Assembly (NCBI GenBank): GCA_018398585.1
Contig: JAGTTD010000020.1
Coordinates: 23,718,350 to 23,782,349, forward strand
Reading direction: 5' to 3'
Length of the DNA stretch: 64,000 nt
DNA from: Simmondsia chinensis
Lineage: Eukaryota > Streptophyta > Magnoliopsida > Caryophyllales > Simmondsiaceae
The notes under the pieces were generated by a model, which was not told where the DNA came from, made no database searches, and worked only from the letters and a program-made list of their open reading frames with translations. The position numbers and the translations under genes are program-made. Positions within the stretch are counted from its first letter, which is position 1. Each line of letters opens with the position of its first letter. Of this stretch, positions 21,960 to 42,138 are shown one piece after another.

Positions 21960-22733
21960 TCAAACCCTAACGAAACTCGAACTCTTTGACAATCTCAATC
22001 TCAACCTCAGTTCTCAGATTTCTTCTCACATTGAATAATTCATCCAAAATCAAGGTAAAATCCTCTTCAAATCTGCAATCTTTCGTCTTTTTTTGTCGTT
22101 TTTTGATGAATTTTTTGAATTTTTGCTGATTTGAATATGTGTTTCAGTCTCAGATCTTCAATTTCATCTTCATTTTCTTCGTTCTTTTCAAAGTTTTTGA
22201 TTTCTGGATTCCAATTTGTGTTCCGCTGATTCAGCTGTTGGTGAAGTAGAATTTGTCGCGTATTGAAAAATTCGTCGAAAAATCAAGGTAAAATTATCTT
22301 CAATCTGCAATCGTTCATCTTTCATTCTCCTTTATTTATGATTTTTTTGAATTTTTGCTGTTCTGAATCTGTGTTTCACTTTCAGATCTTCAATTTCATC
22401 GTCATTTTCTTCGTTCTTTTCAAAATATTTGATTTCTGGATTCGAATTTGTGTTCCGTTGATTCAGCTGTTGGTGAAATAGAATTCGTCGCGCATTGAAA
22501 AATTCGTCAAAAAATCAAGGTAAAATTCTCCTCAGATCTCTAATTTCATCTTTCTTTCTCTTTTATTGGTGAATTTTTTTGATTTCTGCTTATTTGAATC
22601 TGTGTTTCAGTCTCAGATCTTCAATTTCATCTTCATTTTCTTCGTTTTTCTCAAAAATTTTGATTTGTGGATTCGAATTTGCGTTCCGTTGACTCTATTT
22701 TGATAGGTTTGAAGAATTCGGCGGAAAATCAAG
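21960..22733 (+). repeat. Tandem 5' UTR exon-intron units of the p24 gene
   Basis: Four splice donors of the form AATCAAG|GTAA occur at 22055, 22288, 22520 and 22734, spaced 233, 232 and 214 bp. The three intervening units each have a TTTCAG acceptor (exon starts 22148, 22386, 22611) and a conserved exon core containing TTCTTCGTT and GTTCCGNTGA. None of these cassette exons contains an ATG. Sequence just before the true start codon is a further diverged copy of the exon core. Confidence 0.7.
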
Positions 22734-22889
22734 GTAATTTCTCCTTAGATCTCTAATTTGATCTTGCTTTCTTCCAGTTATTTTCACTATTGGTCCATGT
22801 AGGGTCCTACCTTGAAGTGACGCCGTTTTTCGAGAGCCCCGAACCCTAAAAAGCAAAATGAAATTATATTTATAAAATCAAGTCAAATA

Positions 22890-23330
22890 AAGCAGTACCA
22901 AAAATTCAAGCAACAATAAAGTATCGACAATATCGAACATGGAAGCCTAAGGGCGCTATGAATTGGCATCGTTTTGCTACTCACTCCTACAGCTATGTCG
23001 TCCAAAACATTTATGTGCCAAAAAATAATTTCAGTAAATCTCAAGCAAGCAACAAATGAAGTATTGGCAACATCAAATATGGAAGTCTAAAAGGGTGCTG
23101 TGAGCTTGTATCATTTTGCTACTCACTACTAACAGCTATGTCGGCCAAAACACTTATGAGCCAAAAAATAATTTCACTAAGTCTCAAGCAAGCAACAATG
23201 AAGCATTAGCAATATCGAATATGGAAGTCTAAAAGGGCGCTGTGAACTGGCATCGTTGTGCTACTCACTCCTAACAGCTATGTCGGCAAAAAATTTATGA
23301 GCCAAAAAATAATTTCACCGAATCTCACAT
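22890..23330 (+). repeat. About 141-bp tandem repeat, three copies
   Basis: Units share ATATGGAAGTCTAAAAGGG, GCTACTCACTCCTAACAGC and GAGCCAAAAAATAATTTCA, with starts near 22942, 23082 and 23224 for the first phrase. No ORF. It lies inside the presumed 5' UTR intron before the p24 start codon. Confidence 0.7.
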
Positions 23331-23421
23331 AACCAAACTATAGTTTACCCTTTGTTTAAAAACTTCTGATTTGTGGAATTGAATGTGTAGTGTATTGATT
23401 TAGCTCTTGGTGAAATAGAAG

Positions 23422-26234
23422 ATGGAACGAAATTGGGGGATAAAGTATGGGATGATGATGGCATTAATAGGCATGATTTTGAGCTTGAAAGAAGTAGAGG
23501 GGCTAAGATTTGTGATTGATAGAGAAGAATGCTTCTCACACAAAGTCAAGTACGAAGGCGACACCGTTCATTTCTCCTTCGTCGTCATCAAGGCCGATAC
23601 TCCTTGGCATTACGAGAACGATGGCTACGTTGATCTCGTTGTATGTTCCTCTTGGTTTTCTTTTCGAATTGTAGTTTAAAATGAATTTGAATTGTTGCTT
23701 AGAGGGAATTGATCATTTATCACCTAGGTACCTTGAGGTTTCAAAGTTTTATTACTCAGGTATCCCGAGGTTTTAAAATTCTATCAATCATGTAACCTTC
23801 TGTCGAAAATTGATAGACTTTATTCGGAAAATGATAAAGTGGACATGATTTCAACAATATATAAGTATCTTCATTAGAATTTGATGATTTTTGTCAAAAA
23901 ATGTTGACACAGCTCACGGTTTCAGCAATATATTACATTAAAATCTGGTGAATTTTTGTCTTGGTTCGCTTAATTTTTGCTAAAATATTGTCATCCCTTA
24001 TGTATATATTATTAAAATGATCCACTATATTAGCATTTTCTATATAAATCAGGTCAGATTCCTGCAAAAATTCATCAAATTTCGACGTAGGATATCTAAG
24101 TAATAAAATATTGAAAATCAAGGTACCTCATTGTATAAATTGAAATGTTAGAATTCTCAAATCTCAAGATACCTAAGTGCTATATCCCGTTATGTTAGCG
24201 CATGGCTGTTAATACTATCGGTTTTGCTCCTCATTTCTCACTTCGACTTTGCCATTGATGTAAAACCAGGTTAAGGGACCTACCGGTGACCAAATTCATG
24301 ATTCACGCGAAAAGCCGAACGAAAAGTTCGAGTTCGTCGCTGATAAGAAAGGGGTCTATAACTTCTGTTTCAGTAACAGGTCGCCGTATCATGAAACGAT
24401 TGATTTTGACGTACATGTTTCGCATTTCGCATACTACGATCAACATGCCAAAGATGGTAAGGAGTTGTTAAAGTGCAGTTTGAATTCAAGCTCAATAAGC
24501 CTTATCAAACTTGAGTTTGATCCTAGCTTATATTGAGCTTTTAAACCTTTGTTTGCAAGTTTGATAAGATATTAGTATGTTCGATACTTGGTTCGACTCA
24601 GCATGGCTTGTTAGCCTAGTGTGTCGAGTTGAGCTTGTTATTGAGTTGAGTTGGGCTTGTTATCAAGTTAGGTCGAGCTTTTAATTGAACTGAGTTAGCT
24701 ATCAAGTGGAGTTATTTGAGTTAAAATCAAGTCATTGTCAATCCATTTTGAGCTAATATCAAGCTATTAACGAGCTCTTACTAAATTGTTTACGAGCATT
24801 AACGAATTGAGCACCCCTCGCGTAGACCAGACTTGACTTGGCTCATTGGCCTAACGGTGACGAGTCGGGCTCGTTATCGAACCAAGTTGAACCTGCTATT
24901 AGGCTACGTCGAGCTCATGATCAGGACGAGCTTGCTATCCAGTCGAGCTATTCAACTACTAAGTCATTATTGATCCATTTTTAAACAAATACCAAGTTGC
25001 AATGAGCTCTTAATGAGTCCTTATTAGACTGTTCACGAACGATAACAAGTCGAGCACCCCTTTGTTCGAACACAGCTCTTTAAGCTTATCAAACTCGCTC
25101 GAACTTGGCTCTATAAGCTAACAAGACCCTAGAATGAACACAAACAAGACCTAATCGATTTTAAATACGAGTAGTTCATTTAACAGATACGTTAATGATA
25201 TAATGTGAATTGTTCAGAGCACTTGGCGCCTGTGATAGAACAGATTGCAAGACTGGAGGATGCTCTGTACAACATACAGTTTGAGCAGCACTGGTTAGAG
25301 GCCGAGACCGACCGCCAAGCAATCAGTATGTTCTCTCTGCCCCATTTTCATGCTTGTGAAAGTCTTATATTGATTCGAGTAATCGAAAGAGTTACAGGCC
25401 ACGATATTTATGAAAATATAAGATAAAGTCCGATATAGTGATGTTAGCAGAGATCTATGTAAGACAGAATGCGAGATAAAGCCCTTGATATATCTTGATG
25501 ATCTGAGACGAGCTTGAGCTTTTGATGGCCCGATCTTCAGATGAAAGTTTTGAGGCGCGAGAAGCTTCAATCCACGCCTTAGCCGAAACTCAAGCCTCAC
25601 GTGCTCGAGTTGAAAACCAATGTTTGTAAAATACGCGTATAATTTGCGGTTAATACGAGTAAAAGATTGAAAAACAATGTTTGTTCGACCACTTCAAAGC
25701 ACTCAAAAAACTTTTAGTAAAATATGCGTATAGTTTGTATATTAAACATGTATTTATATTTTTCTATTTAAAAGGGAGTTCACGTATCATTGTCAACAAT
25801 ACAGTAGAATATTTGATTTTTATGTTAGCCATATAATACACGTTTTATAACGAGTATTCATAGTTTTCAGAATTAAAAATCGAATGATCAGTTGAAAATA
25901 GTCATACTTATACCTAAGTTAAGTATTCATTTTCTAATATTTTATGAGTTGTTATAAACATGAATGTAATTGTATATAACTGTTTTTACAAGTCAACGAA
26001 CTTTTGACTGAATCTTTATGTATAAAGCCGAATAATACACGGACATATTCAATCTCATTTAATTTCTATACTGTATTTTACTAACTGCCGAAAAATGCAG
26101 TTAACGAGAATATGAGCAAGAGAGCGATACACAAGGCGTTGTTCGAGTCTGCAGCGCTTATCGGAGCTAGCGTTCTCCAAGTCTACCTCCTTCGACGCCT
26201 CTTTGAACGTAAGCTTGGCACGTCTCGAGTCTAG
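23422..26234 (+). CDS. p24beta3-like transmembrane emp24-domain protein
   Basis: p24 proteins are type I membrane proteins that cycle between ER and Golgi in COPI/COPII vesicles and act as cargo receptors. Exons 23422-23640, 24270-24456, 25218-25325 and 26101-26234 (all GT-AG) encode 215 residues. They comprise a signal peptide (about 1-27), a GOLD domain with paired cysteines C37 and C106, a coiled coil (ARLEDALYNIQFEQHWLEAE), and a C-terminal membrane segment (ALIGASVLQVYLL) ending RRLFERKLGTSRV. Length and sequence fit Arabidopsis p24beta3 (At3g22845) from memory. The ATG was chosen because it gives the signal peptide and the usual family length. Intron 1 holds a 'step-like' repeat and intron 2 a GAGCTC-type repeat. 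The frame is intact. Confidence 0.92.
23705..24190. repeat. 'Step-like' AT-rich repeat in p24 intron 1
   Basis: Shares TATCACCTAGGTACCTTGAG, TTTCAACAATATATAAGT and GTACCTCATTGTATA with the other copies of the family. Confidence 0.45.
24478..25110. repeat. GAGCTC-type repeat, divergent variant, in p24 intron 2
   Basis: Repeated phrases such as TCGAGCTNNTNATCNAG and GAGCTCTTANTGAG, and CGAGCACCCC at the right. It is related in composition to the TIR element at 12353 but different in order; a second example is at 48350-48580. Confidence 0.45.
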
Positions 26235-26401
26235 AACATCAACGAGTTTATTTGCTCCGTTTGTTCCTAATGTTTATAAGTTTATTCAAATCGGTCTCTT
26301 CTCTCTGTTTTTGTTCAAAATAGTTCCTATTATTTATAAATTTGTTTGTGTTCGTCATTTGTCTTTTTTCTTATTTAAAGCAGTCTCTTATTTGTATTAT
26401 A

Positions 26402-26626
26402 AAAGAGGGTACTAACACGCTGGCACCGGGTCCTATTAGAACCCCAAAGTTAAGCGTGCTTGGGCGAGAGTAGTGCTATGATAGGTGACCGCCTTGGAAA
26501 TCCTCACCTTGGGGTTACTAGGAAACAGTCTCTCTTCAGAGTACCACTGTGAAAGGGGAAGGCTGCGTACATCCACCCCCCCGACCCTGCTTAAGCGGGA
26601 GCCTTTTGGGCATTGGGAATGTTGAT
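26402..26626 (+). mobile_element. 5S-rRNA-headed SINE, copy B
   Basis: The head begins GAGGGTACTAACACGC and keeps AAGTTAAGCGTGCTTGGGC. The tail keeps GGCTGCGTACATCCACCC and ends TTGGGAATGTTG. Duplications CTTATTTGTATTATA (26387-26401) and CCTATTTGAATTATA (26627-26641) flank it. Confidence 0.85.
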
Positions 26627-26641
26627 CCTATTTGAATTATA

Positions 26642-26905
26642 TAGGGTTATTTGCATTTTACATGACCAAACTGTTCAAACTTATGTTAACTAGAATTTTT
26701 ACCATAGGATCAAACTGACACAATTTGAATTATACAACAACAATAACAGACTCAGTGCCTTAAAAGCTCCCACATAAGCAGGGTCTAGGAAGGGCAGGAT
26801 GTACGCAGCTTTACCTCTTCAGGATGTTACTCTAACGAGAAGCTGTTTCCGAATAATTTGAATTGTATAGGGACTAAATTGACTCAATTAAAAGTATAAG
26901 AACCT
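26642..26905. mobile_element. MITE family 1, interrupted
   Basis: Begins GGGTTATTTGCATTTTAC and retains GGACTAAATTGACTCAATT at the right; a LINE tail is inserted within it. Confidence 0.45.
26726..26851 (-). mobile_element. RTE LINE tail
   Basis: (ACA)n, GACTCAGTGCCTTAAAAG and GAAGCTGTTTCCGAA in reverse-complement order. AATTTGAATTRTA repeated on both sides (about 26714 and 26857) suggests a target-site duplication. Confidence 0.6.
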
Positions 26906-27224
26906 TTCACATTAATAACACTATTATACATTGTTAAATTATTAGAGTTTATGCTGATAATTTATTTTTATGTAATATTGAGACATTAAATCATATTATT
27001 TGGTTCTGCTGAAAAATTAAAAAAAACACATTGTTTAGCAATTTTTAATTCAGTTTGATATCATTTTCTATTTAAAATATTTACGATTTTTAATTTTTAA
27101 GAAATTAAAAATTGTAATTTGTGGATAGGGTTTTTTTTTTTTTTTTTTTTTTTTGGCTTTTGAGTTTTTTGTTTTCAGTTTTATCTTAATTAGTGTTAAA
27201 ATTATAAGTTTTCATCAGAATTTT

Positions 27225-27385
27225 ACCGCAATGGTAGGAGGTAAATGAGGGGATATAGTGTTGTTGTAGACAAAAGGGTTTGGAGTTCGGTTCTCCTTTT
27301 GAACCTAACTGGCTCTTGTGGTATGTGGGTCGCCGCACGAGGCATGGTTTACTAGGTAATCGGGTTTCTCGTGAACAAAAAGTAG
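27225..27385 (+). mobile_element. tRNA-derived SINE-like fragment
   Basis: GGAGTTCGGTTCTCC resembles a tRNA B box. It is followed by GTATGTGGGTCGCCGCACGA and TAGGTAATCGGGTTTCTCG, a 3' body seen in plant SINEs as I remember them. No clear A box and no second copy here, so the call is tentative. Confidence 0.35.
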
Positions 27386-27716
27386 TGTTAAAAGTTAAAA
27401 AACGAGAAAGTTGTTTTCAAAATTTTGTTTTGAGGTTTTTCTGGAACCAAAAATTGCAAACGTAGCCTTGTTTGTGTCGTTTTCTATTTACAGTTTTATA
27501 TTAGACTTCGTTAGGATGGCCTTTTTATTAATCAATATTGTATATATTTTCACATTATACCCCGTTTGATTATTTACACAAGATATAGAAAAATTAAGGA
27601 TAAATTATATATTAGTATCTTGAGATTAATGTTCTAAAAAAAAATATATCTTGAGATTTAGTATATTAATTTTTTTAGTCCACAAACTTTATGAAATAAT
27701 TTTTTAATTCAAAAAG

Positions 27717-27750
<34 letters not shown>

Positions 27751-28014
27751 TTACTAAAATAGTCCAAATAGCTGTGGGTAAAGGTGCAAAAAAAAGTCTT
27801 ACTTTTATTTTTTTTATAATATTATTTAGACTATTTTATTAAATAAATATAACTTTTTAAATTAAAAAATTATTCATAAAGTTTATAAATTACAAAATTA
27901 ATACACTAAAACTCATAACTACTGATATATAATTTACCTAAATATTAATTATATAAATTCTTGATCAATAGAACCCTTTTGGCAACTATAATCTCCACAT
28001 GAGTTAACGCATGC
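27386..28014. other. AT-rich intergenic with (TA)n microsatellite
   Basis: A (TA)n run occupies about 27719-27749. Around it TTTATGAAATAATTTTTTAA (left) and its inverted counterpart near 27860 suggest a small fold-back element with the microsatellite inside. No coding signal. Confidence 0.4.
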
Positions 28015-28395
28015 ATCAAAGTGCTTTATTTTTTATGCTTTTTTTTATTGTGTCAATTTACTTTTTATATTTTTAATTGTGAAAATTTAATCCCTATATA
28101 ATTAAAACTATTTCAATTAAATACAATATTGAAATTAATATTTGATTTCTTGCTTAAATTGGAATATTAATTTACACTTGCAAGTGTTTTCACATGAAAT
28201 AGATATAAGAAAAGATTGTAAAGTTTATGTATGGATGAATGTGTTGTTACAATTTTAATTAGAAATTATTGTTAATTTTAATATTCAACTTAAATAAAAT
28301 TAATTTAGTTTTATATGGACTAAATTAATACAATTTAAAGTATGAAAACTAAATTGACACAATAAAAAAATTATAGACTAATGACATGAATAATT
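28015..28395. mobile_element. MITE family 1, diverged copy
   Basis: TTGTGTCAATTTAC in the left arm and ACTAAATTGACACAATA in the right, about 380 bp apart at the outer edges. Confidence 0.5.
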
Positions 28396-28654
28396 CTGTA
28401 TATTATAACGTCAATGTAGATCTTTTATGTTGTATATTATGAAACAACAAAAGAAAGAACAATCGAATCTCATGTTAAGTACATCATGAACTACAAATCT
28501 AGAAGCGAGTCCAAAAATAAGATCAGGGCAAAAACCCGATGCATTTGTTTTTAACAAATACGTACATTTGTTTTTAACATATGCACCAAATCCCTGCTCG
28601 ATCATCAAATAAAGTTGTATCCAAAACCAATTGAAATCAAATGATATAGGTCAT

Positions 28655-28965
28655 TAGATTGACGGGCCTGGCTCATGACTTGAGCTAAGCTTGAGCCTAA
28701 GCCTAGTAAAACTCGAGCTTATAGTTTTACAGACCTAAACGAGTTTATCTTAATACAATTTATTAATGTAAATAGGTCCAATCAAGCCAATTTTAAGCCT
28801 AGATCAAGCTTAAATGAGCCTCAATAAAATAAGCTAAGTTTGAAACTTGCTAGGCTAGGTTCGAACTCAACCGAGTTGAGCCAATGATAAGCCAAACTAA
28901 CTATAGATAAGCTGAAACTTGAGCCTAACAAGCTCGAGTTTGGCTCATATACACCCACAATCGCA
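28655..28965. mobile_element. GAGCTCG-rich TIR element
   Basis: From GACGGGCCTGGCTCATGACT to GAGTTTGGCTCATATACACC, with the TTAATACAATTTATTAATG centre. Confidence 0.55.
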
Positions 28966-29011
28966 ACTCTATTATCTTACTTTTTCCACTAAACTTACAT
29001 GTGAATTCGTA

Positions 29012-29150
29012 AATACAACGACGACAACAAACCCAGTGCCTTAAGGGCTCCAGTATAAGCAGGGTCATTGGGGGTGGGATGTACTCAGCCTTATCATTTT
29101 ACAGTACTACCTTAAAGGGAGGATGTGTCCGAGGACCCCAGCCTATGTGA
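29012..29150 (-). mobile_element. RTE LINE tail
   Basis: ACGACAACAAACCCAGTGCC to GAGGACCCCAGCC, reverse orientation; duplications TGTGAATTCGTAAATA and TGTGAAGTCGTAAATA flank it. Confidence 0.7.
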
Positions 29151-29311
29151 AGTCGTAAATAAGAACAAAAAAGAATAAATAAATAAATCAGAGATATTTT
29201 AAAGAAATTTCATTCAACTCCAAATAAAATGAACACTAAAATTCTCCATCACAAAATATATGCTACCAAATGATTAATCCAAAGTCAAAAACATAAAAAA
29301 AAAAAAAAGGA

Positions 29312-29542
29312 ACGGAACATATCAGTGCCTTAAGGGCTCCCGCCTACGCAGGGTCTGGGGGAGCGGATATACGCAGCCTTCCCCCTTCAGGGTGTTAACC
29401 TGAAGAAAGGTTGTTTCCCAGTGCCCTCAACCTGAGGGTGAGGACTTCCCAGGAGGTCACCCATCCTGGTACTACTCTCGCCCAAGCACGCTTAACTTCG
29501 GAGTTCTAATGGGATCCGGTGACGGCGTGTTGATGCCCTCTT
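29312..29542 (-). mobile_element. 5S-rRNA-headed SINE, copy C
   Basis: Best-preserved 5S head in reverse: GGTCACCCATCCTGGTACTA, CTCGCCCAAGCACGCTTAAC and GGATCCGGTGACGGCGTG. The tail precedes it on the plus strand. The flanks are A-rich. Confidence 0.85.
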
Positions 29543-29849
29543 TGGTAAAACCAAAAAGAAAAAAAAAGAGGGGAAAAAAAAAAACACAACCCTACAAAGA
29601 ACAGTTCTAATTTTTCCTCATTTTTCTGCTAACAGGCCTTAGAAAATGACTAAAAAAATAAATTATGAGGGAAAATATTTTTAGGCATTTAATTTAATTT
29701 AAATTTAAATATGTCTTTATCAGTAAATGAAATGGGTAAAGAAATGGAAAGAAATTAGTACCACATTTCATTTCATAAGAATTCATCTCTTCCATTTGCC
29801 TGCAAATTAGACAAAACTACAGTCACACATGAATCACATACCCGAGGGC

Positions 29850-30056
29850 TTGTTCGGTATCGTTTTCTGTTTGTAGTTTTCAATTTTGAGAAACTAAAAT
29901 ACGTATTTCAGAGATCATTCTTTCTTGTTTTTTGTTTTTATATTTTTGGTTTTCTCCTAGTTTATGTCAAAAATGAAAACTAAAACCCGAAGATAGGAAT
30001 AACTAGTTTTCAAACCCAAAAACTGTAAACAGAAAACGCTACCAAAAAAACCCTAA
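29850..30056. mobile_element. MITE family 4 (GGCCTGTTTGGTATCGTTTT ends)
   Basis: Left GTTCGGTATCGTTTTCTGTT and right AACAGAAAACGCTACCAAAA are inverted repeats; about 205 bp. Confidence 0.65.
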
Positions 30057-30583
30057 TGCCTTTTTTGGCATCTGGATAAAGGGGGGGTAAAGATGGGGAG
30101 AGTAAGATAATATCCTATCTTTGTTTATATATGTTAAATAAAGAGGGGTAAGAGTAAAGAAGAGTAAATGAGTTACCCTTGTTTGGTAATTGGGTAACGG
30201 GGTAAGGGTAAAGAGAGTTCTAGTCATATACTAAGGGCGAAATTGTCCAAATTTTTTTTAAAAATTACCCTCCCCCACTTTACTCCCAAATTTGAGGGTT
30301 AAAGAAAACGGGGGTAAATAAAGGTTTACTCCTCTTTACCCCGTTGTCTAAGTTTTCGGGTTAGTTGTTACGCGATTGATTGTTATAGTAATTTTGAAAT
30401 GGGCTTCAGAATAATGTGTATTACTAGCTACATGTAGTAGATGTAATTAGGTGTTCAAAACTATCAACGGAATTAAAATTACTAACTGCAAAGATATTCA
30501 TTTAAACCGAATATAAAGATCGGAAATTTGAACCAAGGACCTCTTGTTCTAGAGCTTTAGTGGAGGCTTACATGGAGAGTTTC
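30057..30583. other. Intergenic region downstream of AACT
   Basis: 30060-30360 is built of AGGGTAAAG/TTTACCC words in both orientations (GGGGTAAAGATGGGGAGAG left, CTCTTTACCCCGTTGTC right), which suggests another fold-back MITE. 30360-30583 would be AACT 3' UTR and flank; no gene seen. Confidence 0.4.
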
Positions 30584-39308
<8,725 letters not shown>

Positions 39309-40904
39309 AATTTATGTCGACAGATGCCTGCAATAAAGTGTAGTTATAGATCAAACTCTTCCTTTCATTTTATCTTTTTTTCCTTGAAGGATGTTTCTGT
39401 AGCTTCTCACAGGAGGAATACATATAAAAAAATTGAAAAAAAGAAAAAGAAAAAGCACAAGCATTAAAAAAACTCAAAAGTTGAGCAATGGTTAATATAG
39501 GACCTGTAAATTAGGAGAAAACTGCGCTGTCTGCAAGGCTTACACCAAAAACATGAAGACCAAGAAACCATCTATGATTTTAGCAACTAAGAGCTTATTT
39601 GGCTAAGCTGTTAATTTTTTTCCCCCTAGAAATACTTTTTTTAGAAACAGCTTGTATGGCCAAGTAAGTAAGGAAGCGCTTATAGTATTATTATAAGTGT
39701 TTAGCCAATGTCTCAAAAAAGTATTTTCTCGATCAAATTATCAATTCCTTTTGAAGTTAATATTGTTTGGATGCAAAAGTTTAAACAATTCCTTTTCCAT
39801 TTTCTTGCCATTGAAGCTTTAAAATTTTTGAAATAATGTTGAAATATAAATTAAAATAAATACAAAATACATAAACATTTTTCATATAGTTCAATGTTAC
39901 GTCTTGAACTAAACATTATAGACCTTTAGTAACACAAGACACGCATAAAAGGAATAACCAGACTCACATATGAAAAGTTTTCTAAAAAGTCATAGTATGA
40001 TTTACTTCTCATATTCTTAAAGTCATAAAAACAAAGACAATAAACTTATGCATTTTCGAAGCACCCTACTATTTCATACGAATCAAATCAATTTCAATGG
40101 AAAATCTCTCTTACACTTGTACGGGAAGGCCAGAATCCCATCTTCTTCCCAAATTTTGGCACATTGCACTCATTAGCACAACGGTTGAATTCAAAATCGG
40201 TGCATGCGTGTTGCCTCAAAAAATTATGTCTAACTATAGTTGATGACTTTCCCAAATACAATTATAAGGCGTTCACATAACAAGAACAAAAGTATAAAAT
40301 TCCCGAGTTGAAATAGAAGATGTTCACAAAACATTATTTTTGCAAAGTTCCATCATCTTTTGTTGGCATACCCTAGTTTATGTATATGAAAGTATATGAA
40401 CCATAAACCTTAGCAACTACAAAGAAATAAAAACTAAATCTAAATTTTCTTTTGAAATAATGATTTATTTGATCGTTAATATTAATGATTGATATCCCAC
40501 CAAAAGAAAACCATATTGGGCCAACAAATTAGGGTTAACTCAAAGGATAAGAACCCATGAAATAAAAAATAAACTGAATTCACACCAAACTTGACCAATA
40601 TCACAAATTTATACCAGAATCATACTGATATTAAAAATCAATCCAAAATCACACAAAAATCATACTAAAATCACACAAATCAGAACAAGTGCCTGTTTGA
40701 AGATGCCAGACCTGGTGGCGGTGCTTGAAAATCACTTGAAAAACGCACTAAATCACACAAAATTGAACAAAATCGCACCACACCTGGTGGATGAAGTGGT
40801 GCTTGACGTCGTGGCACTGCTCGGAGGGCAGTCCGATGGTGGTGGTCCAAGGCTTTGATACGAGATCGATGTTTTAGTAGGGTCAGGGTTTAGGGGGTGA
40901 TGAA

Positions 40905-41345
40905 GAATATGATTAGGACTTGAGTTGTAATTTTACTTTTCTAACTGAAAGTATCTCTCCTAAACATTTTAGTTTTTGCTTCTACTTTTACTTAAAAGGA
41001 AACAACAACAATAACCGACTCAGTGTCTCAAGGGCTCCCGCATATGCAAGGTCTGGGGGAAGGGGATGTACGCAGCCTTATCCCTTCAAAGTGCTACCCT
41101 TAAAGAGAGGTTGTGTCCAAGAACTCCCAACCTGATAAGCATAAAAGCAAAAAGCATAAAGCATAAAACATGAAGCATAAAAGCATAAGGGCGCTTTTAC
41201 TTAAAAGGAAAAGTAAAAAAAAATAGCTTTTTTTTATATCTAAAAATATTTTCTTAGTTTAGCCAAACAACCTCAAAATCTGAAAAGCGCCTTCAAAAAA
41301 GTATAACTTCTTCGACTGAAGCTTAACCAAATAGACTCTAAATTA
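40905..41345. mobile_element. MITE family 9 interrupted by a LINE tail
   Basis: The arms CTTTTACTTAAAAGGAA and GTTTAGCCAAACAACC lie either side of the LINE insertion at 41002-41193. Confidence 0.45.
41002..41193 (-). mobile_element. RTE LINE tail with TSD in the AACT 5' UTR intron
   Basis: Duplications CTTTTACTTAAAAGGAA at about 40985-41001 and 41194-41210 flank the copy, which includes the 3' UTR phrase AGCATAAAAGC. Sense with the gene. Confidence 0.8.
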
Positions 41346-42045
41346 AATGAAAATTAATCCTAGGCCTCCAACAAAGAACTACAAATCCTCACACTAGCTG
41401 AAGAGGTAAAAGAAGTAAGGCATGCGGCTAGAAAATATCAATAAATTGAATTTCGGCCAAAAAGAGTAATGTTATTGTCAAGATAAAATTGTTACTACCG
41501 GAGCAAAATCATTATTTCCAAGATAATTTTGCGGCTATCATTTTTTATAAGTTACATCATTGTTCTAATAATAACAATTTTTACTTTGACAATAACAACT
41601 TTCGCAAAAAAGATAACACTATTGACCATCTAATGATTGCTTAGATGACAAAATTTCACGCTCAAAGTATCTAGCAGTATAGTAGAACCACAAACAAAGA
41701 ACACCACAAAATTGAGCAGAAAATACAGTACGAACATCAATCTCAGAAGAAAATATACACAATTCACCAGCCGATCTAATTTAAAAAGGTGACAATTACA
41801 TGAAACAGCACATTTTTTCCGCTGACTATTAAAATCACAAGCTTAAACGAAAATTTTGTTGAAACCTCAACAAATTGTAAGTACTCGATCAGGACAATTA
41901 TGAGAGGAATTTAGATCTTACAACAACAATTAAGTGAAATTGATCAAGAGAAACAAGAAAGATACCGTAGAAATCAACGAAAAAATGCGAAAAAAATGAG
42001 AAAAATTGATTTCGACGATGATTATCAAGGAAAATGCAAAATTAC

Positions 42046-42110
42046 CTGATGGAATAGTGTGAGATCAAGAAAACGCAGAGCGAGAGAGAGAGATGATGAG
42101 CAGAAATGTG
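42046..42110 (-). other. AACT 5' UTR leader exon
   Basis: CT-rich leader (CTCTCTCTCTCGCTCTGCG) ending at donor CATCAG|GTAATT. The upstream edge is estimated from the TATA box. Confidence 0.55.
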
Positions 42111-42130
42111 CAGGCTTTGAGGAGGTGCAG

Positions 42131-42138
42131 TACTTATA
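42131..42138 (-). promoter_or_regulatory. TATA box of AACT
   Basis: TATAAGTA on the minus strand, about 30 bp before the CT-rich leader. Confidence 0.45.

Larger units (their letters stand above)
39328..42045 (-). other. 5' UTR intron of AACT
   Basis: Bounded by donor CATCAG|GTAATTTTG at 42045 and acceptor TTATTGCAG|GC at 39328. Apart from the repeats listed separately it holds AT-rich sequence with no coding signal; MITE-like GCTTATTTGGCTAAGC starts at 39592. Confidence 0.6.

Noticed and set aside
29440..29540. Functional 5S rRNA gene
   Set aside because: The 5' and 3' ends of the 5S gene are missing, no T-run terminator follows, and the segment is fused to a LINE tail; copies are scattered singly, not in tandem.
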